From a bacterium (GTDB lineage: Bacteria > Myxococcota_A > Bradymonadia > Bradymonadales > Bradymonadaceae), in contig JAUIBR010000022.1 in assembly GCA_030427705.1 (NCBI GenBank), forward strand, positions 1-64,000: a stretch of 64,000 nt of DNA, in the 5' to 3' direction. Below, in pieces: positions 8,262 to 17,611 of the stretch. Made by a program: the position numbers and the translations under genes. Numbering within the stretch: the first letter of the stretch is position 1; every line of letters begins with the position of its first letter. Below the pieces are notes generated by a model that was given only the letters and a program-made list of their open reading frames with translations, had not been told where the DNA came from and ran no database searches.

Positions 8262-9620
8262 CTATTGAGGGTTGGTCGGCTGAGCAGCGTCAGGTTGAGC
8301 AGCGTCAGGTTGCGCAGCGTCGGGTTGCGCGTCTGGTTTTGGCTGTTCTTCAGGCTGAGGCTGCTCTTCAGGTTGAGCTTCTTCAGCAGCTTTCTTCTCT
8401 TCTTCAGCCTTCTTCGCAGCGGCTTCCTCAGCCTTCTTGCGTGCAGCCTCTTCCTCGGCAGCTTTAGCAGCTTCTGCGTCTTCCTTAGCTTCCTGAGCTT
8501 CTTCTTTCAGCTCATTACATTCAGCTTCGATCTCTTTGATTCGTGCTTCTGCTGCAGCCAACTTCTCGTCAGCCGATGGCTCGCCTTTGCCGCCATCACG
8601 CGAGATGAGCTCGTACTTGAAGGTCAAGAAGAGCGCGTTTGCGATCTGAAGTTCGTCGATGAGTTGAGGGTCGTCGATCAAACGCAGCTGGTAGTTCACA
8701 GCCATCCAATCCGTAACCGACGAGGTCACGTTGGCCGCCAAAGCAAGGCGCATAAGGTCAATACCGCTGCGCTCTTGTTCATCATTGTTGACGAACGGAA
8801 GCAGAACCGTCGCACCCACTTCGTAGGTGATTCGTTTCTCGTAGAGCTTTCCGTTGATGCCAGCGAACGCTTCGACACCGAGCTGGATGACATCATCGAG
8901 TTCGGTCACTTCGATTTGGTCTTCAGTTGCGTCGTCGTCTTGGATTGCCAACACACCATTTGCGAAAGTCTGACGAGCACCAACACCCAAACGAATTGGC
9001 AAGTTGATGGGTTCCGACTTGATTGGCTCAGCGAACACACCCACCGACTCGTTGAGGTTCATCGGCTGGAATGCATCACCAATGCCCAGGCGGTCCGTCG
9101 TCACCGTTTCGGTCGTGCCATCCAAACGCGACAGGACGTAGGTCTCGTCTGCGCCCGTGACCTGCTCCGTCTTGAATAGGGTCGTCTCCAGGCTGAAACG
9201 CCCAAACGCACCAAACCAACTCAAGATGAAGTAGTTGTACAGCGACTCAAACGACAGAGTATCAGTGTTCTTTACGAACTCATCGATCGCTGGCGTACGC
9301 GCCCAACTCTCGTTGATGATGAGTGTGTTGCGAATCTCATGTCGCTTGTGCAGGTAGTCCAAACCACCGGTCAGCGACAGGCCGAACAAGGTCGAGAAAC
9401 CGTCTGTCTGACCAACCACACTGCGGTTGTCCGCCAGGTTGACGTTGGCAGCGATCGCCAAGATGCCATCAAAGCCCTGACGTTCCTCATCCTCAAGTGT
9501 ATGGATCTCACCTTCAGGCACGATCTGCGCGACGTTGTTATCTGTTTGTGCGAATGCAGTCGATGAAGCAGCCATCATCCCCGCGGCCGCAATCGTCGTA
9601 ATCAAAATACGTTTATCCAC
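8262..9620 (-). CDS. Exported beta-rich protein with C-terminal coiled coil and PDAAQ repeats
   Basis: The start is set at a GTG at 9620 because GGAGGG lies 4 bases upstream and the encoded N-terminus (MDKRILITTIAAAGMM, then AFAQ) is a clean Sec signal peptide; the reading frame extends further upstream without an RBS. Product 452 residues. Residues about 30-330 contain alternating hydrophobic strands (GLSLTGGLDYLHKR, SWFGAFGRFSLETTLF, YEVGATVLLPFV, FLTFKYEL) like an outer-membrane beta-barrel of the DUF3078/DUF481 kind. They are followed by a Lys/Glu/Ala coiled coil and a tail of repeated PDAAQ pentapeptides. A periplasmic coiled coil after a barrel is unusual and might contact peptidoglycan. 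Family unassigned. Confidence 0.7.
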   Translation of the reverse strand: MDKRILITTIAAAGMMAASSTAFAQTDNNVAQIVPEGEIHTLEDEERQGFDGILAIAANVNLADNRSVVGQTDGFSTLFGLSLTGGLDYLHKRHEIRNTLIINESWARTPAIDEFVKNTDTLSFESLYNYFILSWFGAFGRFSLETTLFKTEQVTGADETYVLSRLDGTTETVTTDRLGIGDAFQPMNLNESVGVFAEPIKSEPINLPIRLGVGARQTFANGVLAIQDDDATEDQIEVTELDDVIQLGVEAFAGINGKLYEKRITYEVGATVLLPFVNNDEQERSGIDLMRLALAANVTSSVTDWMAVNYQLRLIDDPQLIDELQIANALFLTFKYELISRDGGKGEPSADEKLAAAEARIKEIEAECNELKEEAQEAKEDAEAAKAAEEEAARKKAEEAAAKKAEEEKKAAEEAQPEEQPQPEEQPKPDAQPDAAQPDAAQPDAAQPTNPQ

Positions 9621-9797
9621 AATTCCCTCCATGTGGGGTCCGTTAAGCTGGGCGGAATGTAGTTGGTCGAGCCGAGTCACACAACCGTTCAATCCCGCAA
9701 AACACGTGGAAAAACGGCATTATTTTGTGCCAGATTGCGCACCGAATGCTTTCGGGTAACATCTGAATCTTGAATCGCTCTAACTACATTGGAAAAC

Positions 9798-11660
9798 ATG
9801 AAGCACTTTGCACTCATCGCGGCGCTATTCATCGCCCTCGCAGGTTGTTCGGACGACTCCGATTCGAATAATGCCAACAACGGCAACAACACCAACAATT
9901 CGAACAACAGCAACAACGCAAACAACCAGAACAACCGCGAACCTCTTGAAGGATGCGCAGGTGTCTTGAGCAACAGCACTGAGCTTGCGCGGCCCATCTA
10001 CGACCGCGTCAATGCATGCTTCAGCGCGACCGGTGTTGAATGTGCTGCAAACGATAGCGACCTGGCCACGGCACAAACAGCCCTCGCGGATGCGTTGCTT
10101 GAAGGTTGTTCTGATGAGGACTACGCGACGTTGCAATCGGGCGAAATCACCCGAGAGGCGTGGGCTGCCCGTGTGGCGCACTTCCATCAGTTGGCAGCCA
10201 AGGCGTTCTCGCGCCGTTTCTATGGTGGCCCCAAAGGCGTATATCTGGCCGAACAGTCTGAGTGTGCGCAAGCCGCTTACGAGGGCGCAGTTACTGGACA
10301 TTTGGAAGGCCTGGACCTGGCCTTCTACTGTGACAACGCCGATTGTGCAGAACCGGACCTCAAGGCTGCATGGGCAGTTGTCGCGGACGGAATCGCCACT
10401 GCCTGTGGTGAAGAGGCGTTTGGTCTTCTGGCAAGTTCGACCGCAGGCGTTGCGCGAACCGGTATGGACCAGACGGCTTGTGTCGCGGCGGCGATGACCG
10501 AAGAGGCGCTTGGCCTTCCATGCGGACCGTCCGAGCAAGGCGCTACCGAGTTCACGCAGGTCCGACTGTCTCAAGAGACCTACGACGTAAAGTGCGGTGA
10601 CGGCAGCGACTACTACTTCCACTATAAGCTCGGCGACCCAACCAAGGTTGTGGCCGTCATGCAAGGCGGCGGCGTCTGTCTGCAAGGTGGCGACTGTGTA
10701 GGTCGACCCGACCGGCTGTTCAAAGCCGATGACGACATGCCGGTCGACGAGATGTTCGCCGACTCCGAGGACAATCCGTTCCGCGGATGGACAATGATTT
10801 ACATGCCCTACTGCACGCAAGACGTGCACAGCGGCAATGGTACGACCGAATCCTTCGTCACGAATGGCGAGGAGTTCGTCATCGAACGCTATGGTGCGCT
10901 GAACGTGCGCAACACGCTGAAGTACGTTCGCGACATCATCTGGCACGAGATGGACTATACCGGCGGCGAGTACCGCCCCGAAGCGGTCACAGCTGTCTTT
11001 GCTGGCATTTCGGCAGGTGGATTGGGCGTCTACACCAACCACGCCTGGGTACTGGACGAGCTCGGGTGGATCAATACCATCGCAATGCCTCGCGTGTGGC
11101 TCAGTATCTCGGCCCCACCGCCCTTCTCTCTTGCTTCACTTCTGGGCATCAAACGCGATGCCTGGGCGATCGCAGATTCCCTACCTGCCTATTGCAACAG
11201 TGGCTCCTGCGTCGCAGGCACAACGTTCATCCCCATTCATGCCGATCGTTTGGGAGAAACGCCGCTGCAACGGTGGATGAGCTTCTCGTCGCAGGCGGAC
11301 ACGACGCAATCGGGCACGACCTATCATGGGTCAGTGTTCCGATGGACGAACCTCGCGCGCGAGTACTACTGCACGCTCAAAGACACGCCCAACGTGAACT
11401 TCTTCCTCTACGCAAATCCAGAAGTCTTCCAATCGCTCATCGACGGCGCTGGTACCGAGAGCGGCCACTCACCAAACTGGGAGTACGAGATTGACGGCGC
11501 GACAGCGATGGATTGGATCTGGACCGGCTATAATGACCCGGAAAACGTCCGCGACTACGTCGATGAAGGGACGTTAGTGCAGCTGTCCCAGGACGCAGCG
11601 CTCACCGGACTGGAAGCGTACGAAGCCACGGAACCCTTCGATTGCACGGTGACGCCTTAA
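9798..11660 (+). CDS. Pectinacetylesterase/NOTUM-like lipoprotein hydrolase
   Basis: A 620-residue predicted lipoprotein from the ATG at 9798 (a TTG lies 9 bp upstream in frame). Lipobox Cys17 is followed by an NN-G/NN-S/NN-A linker to about residue 45. The C-terminal half matches pectinacetylesterase family proteins: VVAVMQGGGVCLQG (oxyanion region), GWTMIYMPYCTQDVHSG, and the nucleophile motif FAGISAGGLG with Ser at about residue 405. The N-terminal 200 residues contain paired cysteines and are unassigned. It probably acts as an exported serine esterase, with substrate unknown. Divergent from the beta-barrel gene at 9620, with about 177 bp between them for promoters. Confidence 0.82.
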   Translation: MKHFALIAALFIALAGCSDDSDSNNANNGNNTNNSNNSNNANNQNNREPLEGCAGVLSNSTELARPIYDRVNACFSATGVECAANDSDLATAQTALADALLEGCSDEDYATLQSGEITREAWAARVAHFHQLAAKAFSRRFYGGPKGVYLAEQSECAQAAYEGAVTGHLEGLDLAFYCDNADCAEPDLKAAWAVVADGIATACGEEAFGLLASSTAGVARTGMDQTACVAAAMTEEALGLPCGPSEQGATEFTQVRLSQETYDVKCGDGSDYYFHYKLGDPTKVVAVMQGGGVCLQGGDCVGRPDRLFKADDDMPVDEMFADSEDNPFRGWTMIYMPYCTQDVHSGNGTTESFVTNGEEFVIERYGALNVRNTLKYVRDIIWHEMDYTGGEYRPEAVTAVFAGISAGGLGVYTNHAWVLDELGWINTIAMPRVWLSISAPPPFSLASLLGIKRDAWAIADSLPAYCNSGSCVAGTTFIPIHADRLGETPLQRWMSFSSQADTTQSGTTYHGSVFRWTNLAREYYCTLKDTPNVNFFLYANPEVFQSLIDGAGTESGHSPNWEYEIDGATAMDWIWTGYNDPENVRDYVDEGTLVQLSQDAALTGLEAYEATEPFDCTVTP

Positions 11661-12415
11661 CGTCGCTTGAACGGGTGCCAGAGCAACCCCAGATAGTCCC
11701 GGGCATGCTCTTCTGGGATACCCAACGTTTCTGGTTCGCCATCCGGCAAATGGTAGGTCCCAAAAACAACATCTAGCCAAGGGGCGAGGTTGGCGTAATT
11801 GCCGACGTCGCGCTCCTTTGCGTGGTGCCAGTGGTGCAGCGCTGGTGAGCCAACGAGGTAGCGAAGCGGACCAAGTGGGATGCGCACGTTCGAGTGGATA
11901 AACACCGCCCAGAACGAGCGAAACACCACCAGCGCCATCACCTCTTCGAACGCAAACCCAAGGGCGAATGCCGGTATGTTCACAAAGAACTGCGTATAGA
12001 CGCCGTCGAGTGGATGCTCGCGATGGGCGGCCATGAAGTCTAATTCTTCGGTTGTGTGATGCACCGAATGGAATCGCCAGAGCACATCAAAGCGGTGCTG
12101 CGCGCGATGCCCCCAGTACGCAAACAGGTCACCCAAAACCAAGACCAGAATCACCTGAACCGCCAATGGCAGCGCGGCAAACCGCACGTGCACCACATCT
12201 GGCATATAGGGCGCAATCGCCCCCATGCCCGTCGCTAGCATCGTGGCCGCAGCCGCCGCAAAAACGAGGTGCTGCCCGAAAAAGAACAGCGCATCGGTGG
12301 CCAAATTGTTGCGGAAAATCGGCTGCTTGCGAGCCGCGAACATCCGCTCGAGCGGAACAAACGCGACCACGATCCAGCAAAGGCTGACCGCTGCCATGAC
12401 GAGTGCGTCAAACAC
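11657..12415 (-). CDS. Sterol desaturase / fatty acid hydroxylase family membrane protein
   Basis: A 252-residue membrane protein with the di-iron histidine boxes of the fatty acid hydroxylase superfamily: HRAQH (103-107), HSVHH (116-120), HREH (131-134) and HHWHH (194-198). It probably hydroxylates or desaturates a lipid or isoprenoid substrate in the inner membrane. The GTG start overlaps the TAG of the upstream small lipoprotein by one base (TAGTG), so translation is coupled; an internal ATG lies at 12397. Its stop overlaps the pectinacetylesterase stop by 4 bp in convergent orientation. Confidence 0.88.
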   Translation of the reverse strand: MFDALVMAAVSLCWIVVAFVPLERMFAARKQPIFRNNLATDALFFFGQHLVFAAAAATMLATGMGAIAPYMPDVVHVRFAALPLAVQVILVLVLGDLFAYWGHRAQHRFDVLWRFHSVHHTTEELDFMAAHREHPLDGVYTQFFVNIPAFALGFAFEEVMALVVFRSFWAVFIHSNVRIPLGPLRYLVGSPALHHWHHAKERDVGNYANLAPWLDVVFGTYHLPDGEPETLGIPEEHARDYLGLLWHPFKRR

Positions 12416-12774
12416 TACTTCGGCGCCTGCTGCTGTTGGACGGGAGCGGGGTTTGGCTTCTCTCTGAACACAGGGCCAGATTTAGTCGCCGGCATCAGAA
12501 CTGGCTCTTTCTCGAGCACGTTCGCACCCGATTTGCCCATATCGTCACCACCAGCATCCGTGCCAGCATCAGCCGCTGGAGCGGTAACTGGGGCAGATTT
12601 TGGCTCGGGTTCTTCCGTTCCGCCGTTTGTATTGCCTTCGGGTTCAACCTCGACAGCTGCAGGCTCGTCGGGCACCTGCGATTTGCTGTCGCAGCCCTGT
12701 GCCTTCAGCATCGCCGCGACCATGAGTGTGCCGGCAAACAACAACGTCGCGCCCTTTAGAATTTTGTCTTTCAT
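12415..12774 (-). CDS. Small Pro/Glu-rich lipoprotein
   Basis: A 119-residue product from the ATG at 12774 (RBS GGAG upstream). A hydrophobic signal segment ends in AQGC, followed by an entirely low-complexity tail rich in Pro, Glu, Ala, Asp and Gln. No folded domain is apparent. It is coupled to the downstream sterol-desaturase-like gene by a one-base overlap. It may be a surface spacer or accessory of that enzyme, but this is a guess from position only. Confidence 0.6.
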   Translation of the reverse strand: MKDKILKGATLLFAGTLMVAAMLKAQGCDSKSQVPDEPAAVEVEPEGNTNGGTEEPEPKSAPVTAPAADAGTDAGGDDMGKSGANVLEKEPVLMPATKSGPVFREKPNPAPVQQQQAPK

Positions 12775-12883
12775 CGCTCCTCCCGTAGACACGCCTCGAT
12801 CGTGTCTTTTGATTTATTGCCCATGCGGTTAAGAGTACGCGATGCGTGAACGATGGCCAACTCGCAGAACATGGAGCCTCACG

Positions 12884-14065
12884 ATGCGAATCCTTGTAGT
12901 CGCCCTGATATTGCTAGTTCCGTCGGTGCTCTTTGCACAGGACAAGAAACCCAATGACCCAATCCCCGAGTGGCAGCAGCTCCTCGACGAGTTTCTGACA
13001 TGGGACATCTTCAATATCGAAGTCTGGCGCCTCGCCGCTTTTTTGGGGCTTGTGGTGCTTGCGCTCTTCCTGAAGAACTTCCTGGTGCGACGGCTTCTTG
13101 CTCAAGCCAACCGAATTCTTGAGCGGTCGTCGACTGACCTGGACAACATGTTGCTTGAGCGCGCAGAGCGTCCACTTCAATGGATCGCGTTCGTCGGCAT
13201 CTCGTACGTCGCGGTGGTCGTGGTCCGCCTGCCCGATGGCATCCATTCGGCGATTGTCCTCGTCCTGCAAACACTCGGCACCGCGTACGTGGGCTGGCTT
13301 CTGTACCGATGCGTTGATGTACTTCGGATCGGGCTGAATCGGTTCACGGGACAGACCGAAAGCGAAATGGATGACCACCTTGTTCCGCTGGTATCGCGGG
13401 TGATCCGAGTCATCCTGATCACGGTTGTCATCATCACGGTCGTGCAACAATGGGGCTACGACGTCACCTCGCTCATCGCAGGTCTAGGCATCGGGGGCCT
13501 TGCGGTCGCCTTGGCCGCTCAGGACACGCTTGGGAACTGGTTTGGCGGCATCATGATTTTCACCGACCGTCCCTTCAAACCTGGCGATTGGGTGAAGAGC
13601 GGCAAAATCGGTGAAGGCGTCGTAGAGACGGTTGGATTGCGTTCGACGAAGGTCCGCACGTTTGACCAATCCCTGGTAACCGTACCGAACAAGGACGTCG
13701 CCAACGCTGCGGTAGAGAACTTCAGCGAGATGGGTAAGCGCCGCATCAACACGAAGATCGGGCTCATCTACGACACGACGCCGGCTCAAATGCGGGCGAT
13801 CATCAAAGGCATCCACGCTGCGCTTGAGACCCATGAGATGATCGAGAATGACACGTACACCGCAGCGTTCAGCGGGTACGGCGACTCGGCGCTCGAAATC
13901 TCGCTGAACGCCTACGTCACGACGACAGAGTTCAAGAAGTTCATCGAAGCGCGTCAGGACCTCTTCTTGTCGATCATGGACGTCGTCCATGACAACAAAT
14001 CCGGGTTCGCATTCCCCACAACGTCTGTCGTATTTGAAAACTCGCTGGAGACGAAGGCGGCCTAA
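12884..14065 (+). CDS. MscS-family mechanosensitive ion channel
   Basis: The start is the ATG at 12884, where GGAG sits 9 bases upstream and a signal-like hydrophobic N-terminus begins; the open frame extends 42 bases further without an RBS. The 393-residue product has several membrane helices, then the MscS pore-lining signature GLGIGGLAVALAAQDTLGN (about 198-218) and the beta-domain motif IFTDRPFKPGDWV. Family members open under membrane tension to release solutes during osmotic downshock. Its stop overlaps the convergent small gene at 14062 by 4 bp. Confidence 0.92.
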   Translation: MRILVVALILLVPSVLFAQDKKPNDPIPEWQQLLDEFLTWDIFNIEVWRLAAFLGLVVLALFLKNFLVRRLLAQANRILERSSTDLDNMLLERAERPLQWIAFVGISYVAVVVVRLPDGIHSAIVLVLQTLGTAYVGWLLYRCVDVLRIGLNRFTGQTESEMDDHLVPLVSRVIRVILITVVIITVVQQWGYDVTSLIAGLGIGGLAVALAAQDTLGNWFGGIMIFTDRPFKPGDWVKSGKIGEGVVETVGLRSTKVRTFDQSLVTVPNKDVANAAVENFSEMGKRRINTKIGLIYDTTPAQMRAIIKGIHAALETHEMIENDTYTAAFSGYGDSALEISLNAYVTTTEFKKFIEARQDLFLSIMDVVHDNKSGFAFPTTSVVFENSLETKAA

Positions 14066-14400
14066 AGGTCCTCGATAGGCCCGTCCAGCGTGGGGTCGGC
14101 ATCATCGATCAGGTCCAAGTCACCGTCGATCGTGGCGTCATCCAACGTGTTGATGATCTCGTCCGCGGCACCCAACACCAACTGTTGCTGCACATTCACA
14201 ACCTCGGCAATCGCCTGGACATAGCGGCCGTGCTCTGTTTGAACGTCTTGTAGATGTCCGTCGACCTCGACACGACTTCCAATGTCGATCTGACTAGCTG
14301 AAACATAGTCGATAGCGAGGATAGTCTCTTCATCGACGCTTACTATCAGCTTCGTCCCTTTGTTGTTCGACACGACGCCTTTGATGCTGAACGTGTTCAT
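14062..14400 (-). CDS. Small beta-rich protein, possible OB fold
   Basis: A 112-residue product starting at the ATG at 14400 with GGGAGG 5 bases upstream. The first 70 residues (IKGVVSNNKGTKLIVSV, then IGSRVEVDGHLQDVQ) look like a small beta-barrel of the OB type. The tail is acidic and Asp-rich (DGDLDLIDDADPTLDG). It has no signal peptide, so is probably cytoplasmic. I do not recognise the family. It is divergent from the TPR gene and converges on the MscS gene. Confidence 0.6.
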   Translation of the reverse strand: MNTFSIKGVVSNNKGTKLIVSVDEETILAIDYVSASQIDIGSRVEVDGHLQDVQTEHGRYVQAIAEVVNVQQQLVLGAADEIINTLDDATIDGDLDLIDDADPTLDGPIEDL

Positions 14401-14426
14401 CACGCCTCCCGATTGGATGGATTTCC

Positions 14427-15659
14427 ATGACTTTACGGGACAACTTCGCTCGACACCAAGTGCCAAAGCGTGCAGAAATAAAAGAAACCAACATGGAGCC
14501 GATGATGGATGCAGAGACGTCGCAGGGTTTTGCCTTGCTTGAGGGTGGTGATTTGTCTGCCGCGATGGACCACTTCAACCAGCTCATCAAACAGCAACCG
14601 TCCACCGACTCACTGATTGGACGGGCACGCACGCACTGGGCGATGGGAAATCTGGACCCAGCGAAGAGCGACTTCTTATCCGCGCATCAACGCGATGGGG
14701 CGGACTCCGAAACACTCTACTATTTGGGCCTCGTCCATCGCGCGGAATCCCCAGACGAAGAAGGCCATCGCAAAGCGATCCCGATGTTCGATCGCGCACT
14801 GCAAAACGAACCTCAGTTCCGAGGTGTGTCCGGACCACACTCCGCGGCGACAATTCTGGTCGAACGTGGATTTAGCAAGGCAGCCATCGAAGATGCCGAA
14901 GCGGCTGCCGCGGATTTCGACGCGGCCGTTTCAACCGCTCCAGATTGGTGGCTGGCGCACTTTGGACGGGGCATGTACCGCGGTTCCATTCGAGACTATT
15001 CGGGCGCAGTGGATGACTTTGAGATGGTGATCAACGACGTGCATTGGGGCGGCAAACAGTTGATGCCAATCTTGAATGCGATCTCGAATCTGAAGGTCTA
15101 CGAGCCGGAAGGCACGCTTCGCCTCTATCAGCAGTTGGCAGCAAACTACGGAAACTTGCCGTCCGTGCAGCGTGGTCTGGCGTTTTGTTTTGAAAAGACG
15201 GGCCAGCCGCAACGCGCGGTGACATGGGCCGAACGGTCGTTGGCTCAAGAGCCACACAACTACAGTCGTGAGATCGCAGCACGCTCTTACGAAGCGTTAG
15301 GCGACTATTACAAGGCGCTCAAGCACTGGAATGCGCTCATCGAATCTCGCCCCGACTATGCGTATGCCATCAGCATGCGCGATCACATCGAACAAACGAT
15401 GGCGGACCGAGGCCTTCGTCAAGACTCCGAGGTCGAGGACGATGCAAACCTGGAAGACTTGACGAAGATTGAGTTGGTCGCGCTGATTCAAGGGCTCAGC
15501 AATATTCTCATGGCGAGCCCGTCGAGGCTCGACGGGTTGCGCGAGCGTAGTCAGATTCAGGCGTTTTTGAAGGAATTGCACGTCTTGGGCGAAAACGCGC
15601 AACGCGGGGTTTTGTGGAAGCCCCGTCCACAAACGTCGAACACCAAACTGAAAGAATGA
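14427..15659 (+). CDS. TPR-repeat protein
   Basis: A 410-residue product from the ATG at 14427; a second in-frame ATG at 14493 begins a 388-residue version that would leave more room for a divergent promoter, so the start is uncertain. Repeated helical pairs with TPR-like spacing are visible: GFALLEGGDLSAAMDHFNQL, THWAMGNLDPAKSDFLSAH, YYLGLVHRAES, HFGRGMYRGSIRDYSGAVD and YEALGDYYKALKHWNAL. No signal peptide, so probably a cytoplasmic scaffold. The C-terminal 80 residues are non-repetitive. Partner unknown. Confidence 0.75.
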   Translation: MTLRDNFARHQVPKRAEIKETNMEPMMDAETSQGFALLEGGDLSAAMDHFNQLIKQQPSTDSLIGRARTHWAMGNLDPAKSDFLSAHQRDGADSETLYYLGLVHRAESPDEEGHRKAIPMFDRALQNEPQFRGVSGPHSAATILVERGFSKAAIEDAEAAAADFDAAVSTAPDWWLAHFGRGMYRGSIRDYSGAVDDFEMVINDVHWGGKQLMPILNAISNLKVYEPEGTLRLYQQLAANYGNLPSVQRGLAFCFEKTGQPQRAVTWAERSLAQEPHNYSREIAARSYEALGDYYKALKHWNALIESRPDYAYAISMRDHIEQTMADRGLRQDSEVEDDANLEDLTKIELVALIQGLSNILMASPSRLDGLRERSQIQAFLKELHVLGENAQRGVLWKPRPQTSNTKLKE

Positions 15660-15663
15660 TCGG

Positions 15664-16203
15664 CTAGCCTTTGTCGCTCTCCACGAGCTTCTTGAGGTCA
15701 CCAAGGCCTTCCTCGTAGTCAGCGCCGATCATCCCGTCCATCGCCAGACCAAACCATCGACCAATTGGGTTCGACCCCATGTCGGAGTCCAATCCCCAGG
15801 TGACCTTCGTCTTGCCATCAACTGGCTCAAGCTTGAAGTAGGCCTCCCCTTTTCCCTGCTCGCCAAAATCAAGCGAGTTTTTGACGAACTCGTTCGGACG
15901 AGACTCGATGATCTCCTGGGTGCCCGAGCCGACTTTGTCCGGATCGCCACTCCATTCCATCTTGGCGCCCACGCCAGTTTCAGGACCTGAATACGTGTAT
16001 TTGGTATTGGGGTCGCGCTTTGCCCATGGCGACCACTCATTGAAGTGTTTGAACGAATTGATCTTCGCGAACACGGCTTCAGGTGGGGCATCGATGGTGA
16101 TGTCACGTTCCACCTTAACGTGCTGTGGAAGCGCGAATCCGATGCCGACAAACAACACGATGAGGGCGACGACTACGCCGCCGATAATCTTAACGATTTT
16201 CAT
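15664..16203 (-). CDS. SRPBCC (START-like) family protein, membrane anchored
   Basis: A 179-residue product with one N-terminal membrane helix (about residues 5-24), then a SRPBCC/polyketide-cyclase-type domain beginning VKVERDITIDAPPEAVFAKI, with FNEWSPWAKRDPN, GVGAKMEWSG and TKVTWGLD as further family landmarks. These proteins bind hydrophobic ligands in a deep cavity. The anchor suggests that the domain acts on one face of the inner membrane. It stands alone, converging on the TPR gene across 4 bp. Confidence 0.82.
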   Translation of the reverse strand: MKIVKIIGGVVVALIVLFVGIGFALPQHVKVERDITIDAPPEAVFAKINSFKHFNEWSPWAKRDPNTKYTYSGPETGVGAKMEWSGDPDKVGSGTQEIIESRPNEFVKNSLDFGEQGKGEAYFKLEPVDGKTKVTWGLDSDMGSNPIGRWFGLAMDGMIGADYEEGLGDLKKLVESDKG

Positions 16204-16259
16204 AGCTTCTCCTCCCTAGAGAAGCCTCGTGTTAATCGGTTTGGCGGTCGAATGCAACG

Positions 16260-17534
16260 CTATCGACGTCGTCGGAATCCAAACAGCAGAAGCAGTAGAC
16301 CCCAAGCTGTAGGCAGTGCGCCGCCGACATTACATCCGCCATTTCGGGCCGAGATTCGAGTCATTTCGTCGTCGCCACCTGGCGAAATCGAAGGGTCTCC
16401 GAAACTAGACGGGTCGTTGGACGGGTCAACATCGACGTCATCAACCGGGTCAGGGGTATCGGGCGTCATGTTGTTCTGGTCAACAGGCTCTGGGTCGACG
16501 ACCGGCATTTCAGGCTCAGGTACCACGGGGACCAAACGAATCGCGTCCGCGCCAATATGTTGGTCTGCCGGCACATCAATGTCCGAGTTGTCGTAGAGCG
16601 ACACCCACTGATCTTGGCCAGCTGCGAACTCAAACTCGCCGATGACTTGCCAATCTTCGTCACCCGCGCTCTGGTCGATGTAAACGACCTCTTCGTTGCC
16701 ATTCGCTCGCACACGGTAACGTGCCGAGTCGTACACGAAGTACTGGTCCACCTGTCGGCTGAATTCAACGCGGTAGCGCCCTGCCTCGCCGACGTTAAGG
16801 AACCAACGTGCCCAGTTTGATGGTGAGCCTGCCTTGAATGCATTGGTCCAGCGCATCGAACCATTCACACCGCCATCGGCAGTTCGCCAGTACTGCGCTG
16901 GGCCGTACGGCTTGAAGCATTTGCTGCTGTTATCAACGCGGCCACCTTCCGGCGCGATGACCTTGTCACAACCCGTGAACTCAATGCCGCAAATGCCGTT
17001 TTCGGGCACGCCGCCCTTCCATTCCCAGTGCCACGCTTCGCTAGGAACCGTGCGACGGAAACCGTAGCGGGACCCGTTGTTATTGAGCCAATTCAGGACG
17101 CCTGACGATGACGTATTCAGGTCAAGCGCGAGTCCGCTCTGGTGGTTGCTGTAACCTGGACGGGCTGCAAGGTTACCGTTGTTGCAGTTGCCGTTGAGGT
17201 AGCAGTTATACAGATAGGTTTGTTGTGCGTTCGTGCGGAATCCGCTGTTGATGCGGATGTTCACGCCGTCTGCCGCGGCAGCTTGCTGCATCACCCAAAA
17301 CGCGTTCGCAGTGTTGGTCTCGACGGGCTTGCCGTCGACGTTCACCACCGTGATGGGATATGCCTCTCCGCGAACATAGCCAGTATCCTGCCGTTCCGTG
17401 CAGTCGACGACGGCTTGTTCATAGGTTTCGAACTCAACCTCAGTCGGGTCGTGTTCACAAACGTGCTGCTCTTCCGGCTCAACACCGCATCCAGCAAGCA
17501 CTCCAAGGGAAATCAACAAAATCAGCTTACGCAT
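16260..17534 (-). CDS. M15 D,D-carboxypeptidase-like lipoprotein with golvesin-like domain and C-terminal sorting tail
   Basis: The start is the ATG at 17534 (AGGT 6 bases upstream). The product has 424 residues: lipobox Cys16, an M15/VanY-type peptidase domain with metal ligands H131 and D138 (in SNHQSGLALDLN) and EAWHWEW giving E166 and H169, then a beta-sandwich of about 205-320 resembling golvesin C-terminal domains (WARWFLNVGEAGRYRVEFS, QHIGADAIRLVPV). A Pro/Asp linker follows. The last 24 residues, with GGCNVGG, a hydrophobic helix and RRRR, form a MYXO-CTERM-like sorting tail. It probably trims peptidoglycan stem peptides. A protein carrying both a lipobox and a C-terminal sorting tail is unusual. 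Confidence 0.85.
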   Translation of the reverse strand: MRKLILLISLGVLAGCGVEPEEQHVCEHDPTEVEFETYEQAVVDCTERQDTGYVRGEAYPITVVNVDGKPVETNTANAFWVMQQAAAADGVNIRINSGFRTNAQQTYLYNCYLNGNCNNGNLAARPGYSNHQSGLALDLNTSSSGVLNWLNNNGSRYGFRRTVPSEAWHWEWKGGVPENGICGIEFTGCDKVIAPEGGRVDNSSKCFKPYGPAQYWRTADGGVNGSMRWTNAFKAGSPSNWARWFLNVGEAGRYRVEFSRQVDQYFVYDSARYRVRANGNEEVVYIDQSAGDEDWQVIGEFEFAAGQDQWVSLYDNSDIDVPADQHIGADAIRLVPVVPEPEMPVVDPEPVDQNNMTPDTPDPVDDVDVDPSNDPSSFGDPSISPGGDDEMTRISARNGGCNVGGALPTAWGLLLLLFGFRRRR

Positions 17535-17611
17535 AGTCACACCTGTTCCTAAGTCACAGGAGGACTATACGCAGCTGCGTTTGAAAACCCGCCTTACACT
17601 ACCTGACATTA

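Noticed and set aside
8202-9179. 325-residue open frame antisense to the beta-barrel/coiled-coil gene
   Set aside because: Its sequence is a Leu/Ser/Phe-rich mirror of the Lys/Glu coiled coil and the PDAAQ repeats.
9825-11042. 405-residue open frame antisense to the pectinacetylesterase gene
   Set aside because: The plus-strand protein has clear family motifs, a lipobox and a start signal; the antisense frame has none.
12829-13450. Minus-strand frames overlapping the MscS gene
   Set aside because: They are shadows of the MscS coding sequence, which has the family pore signature.
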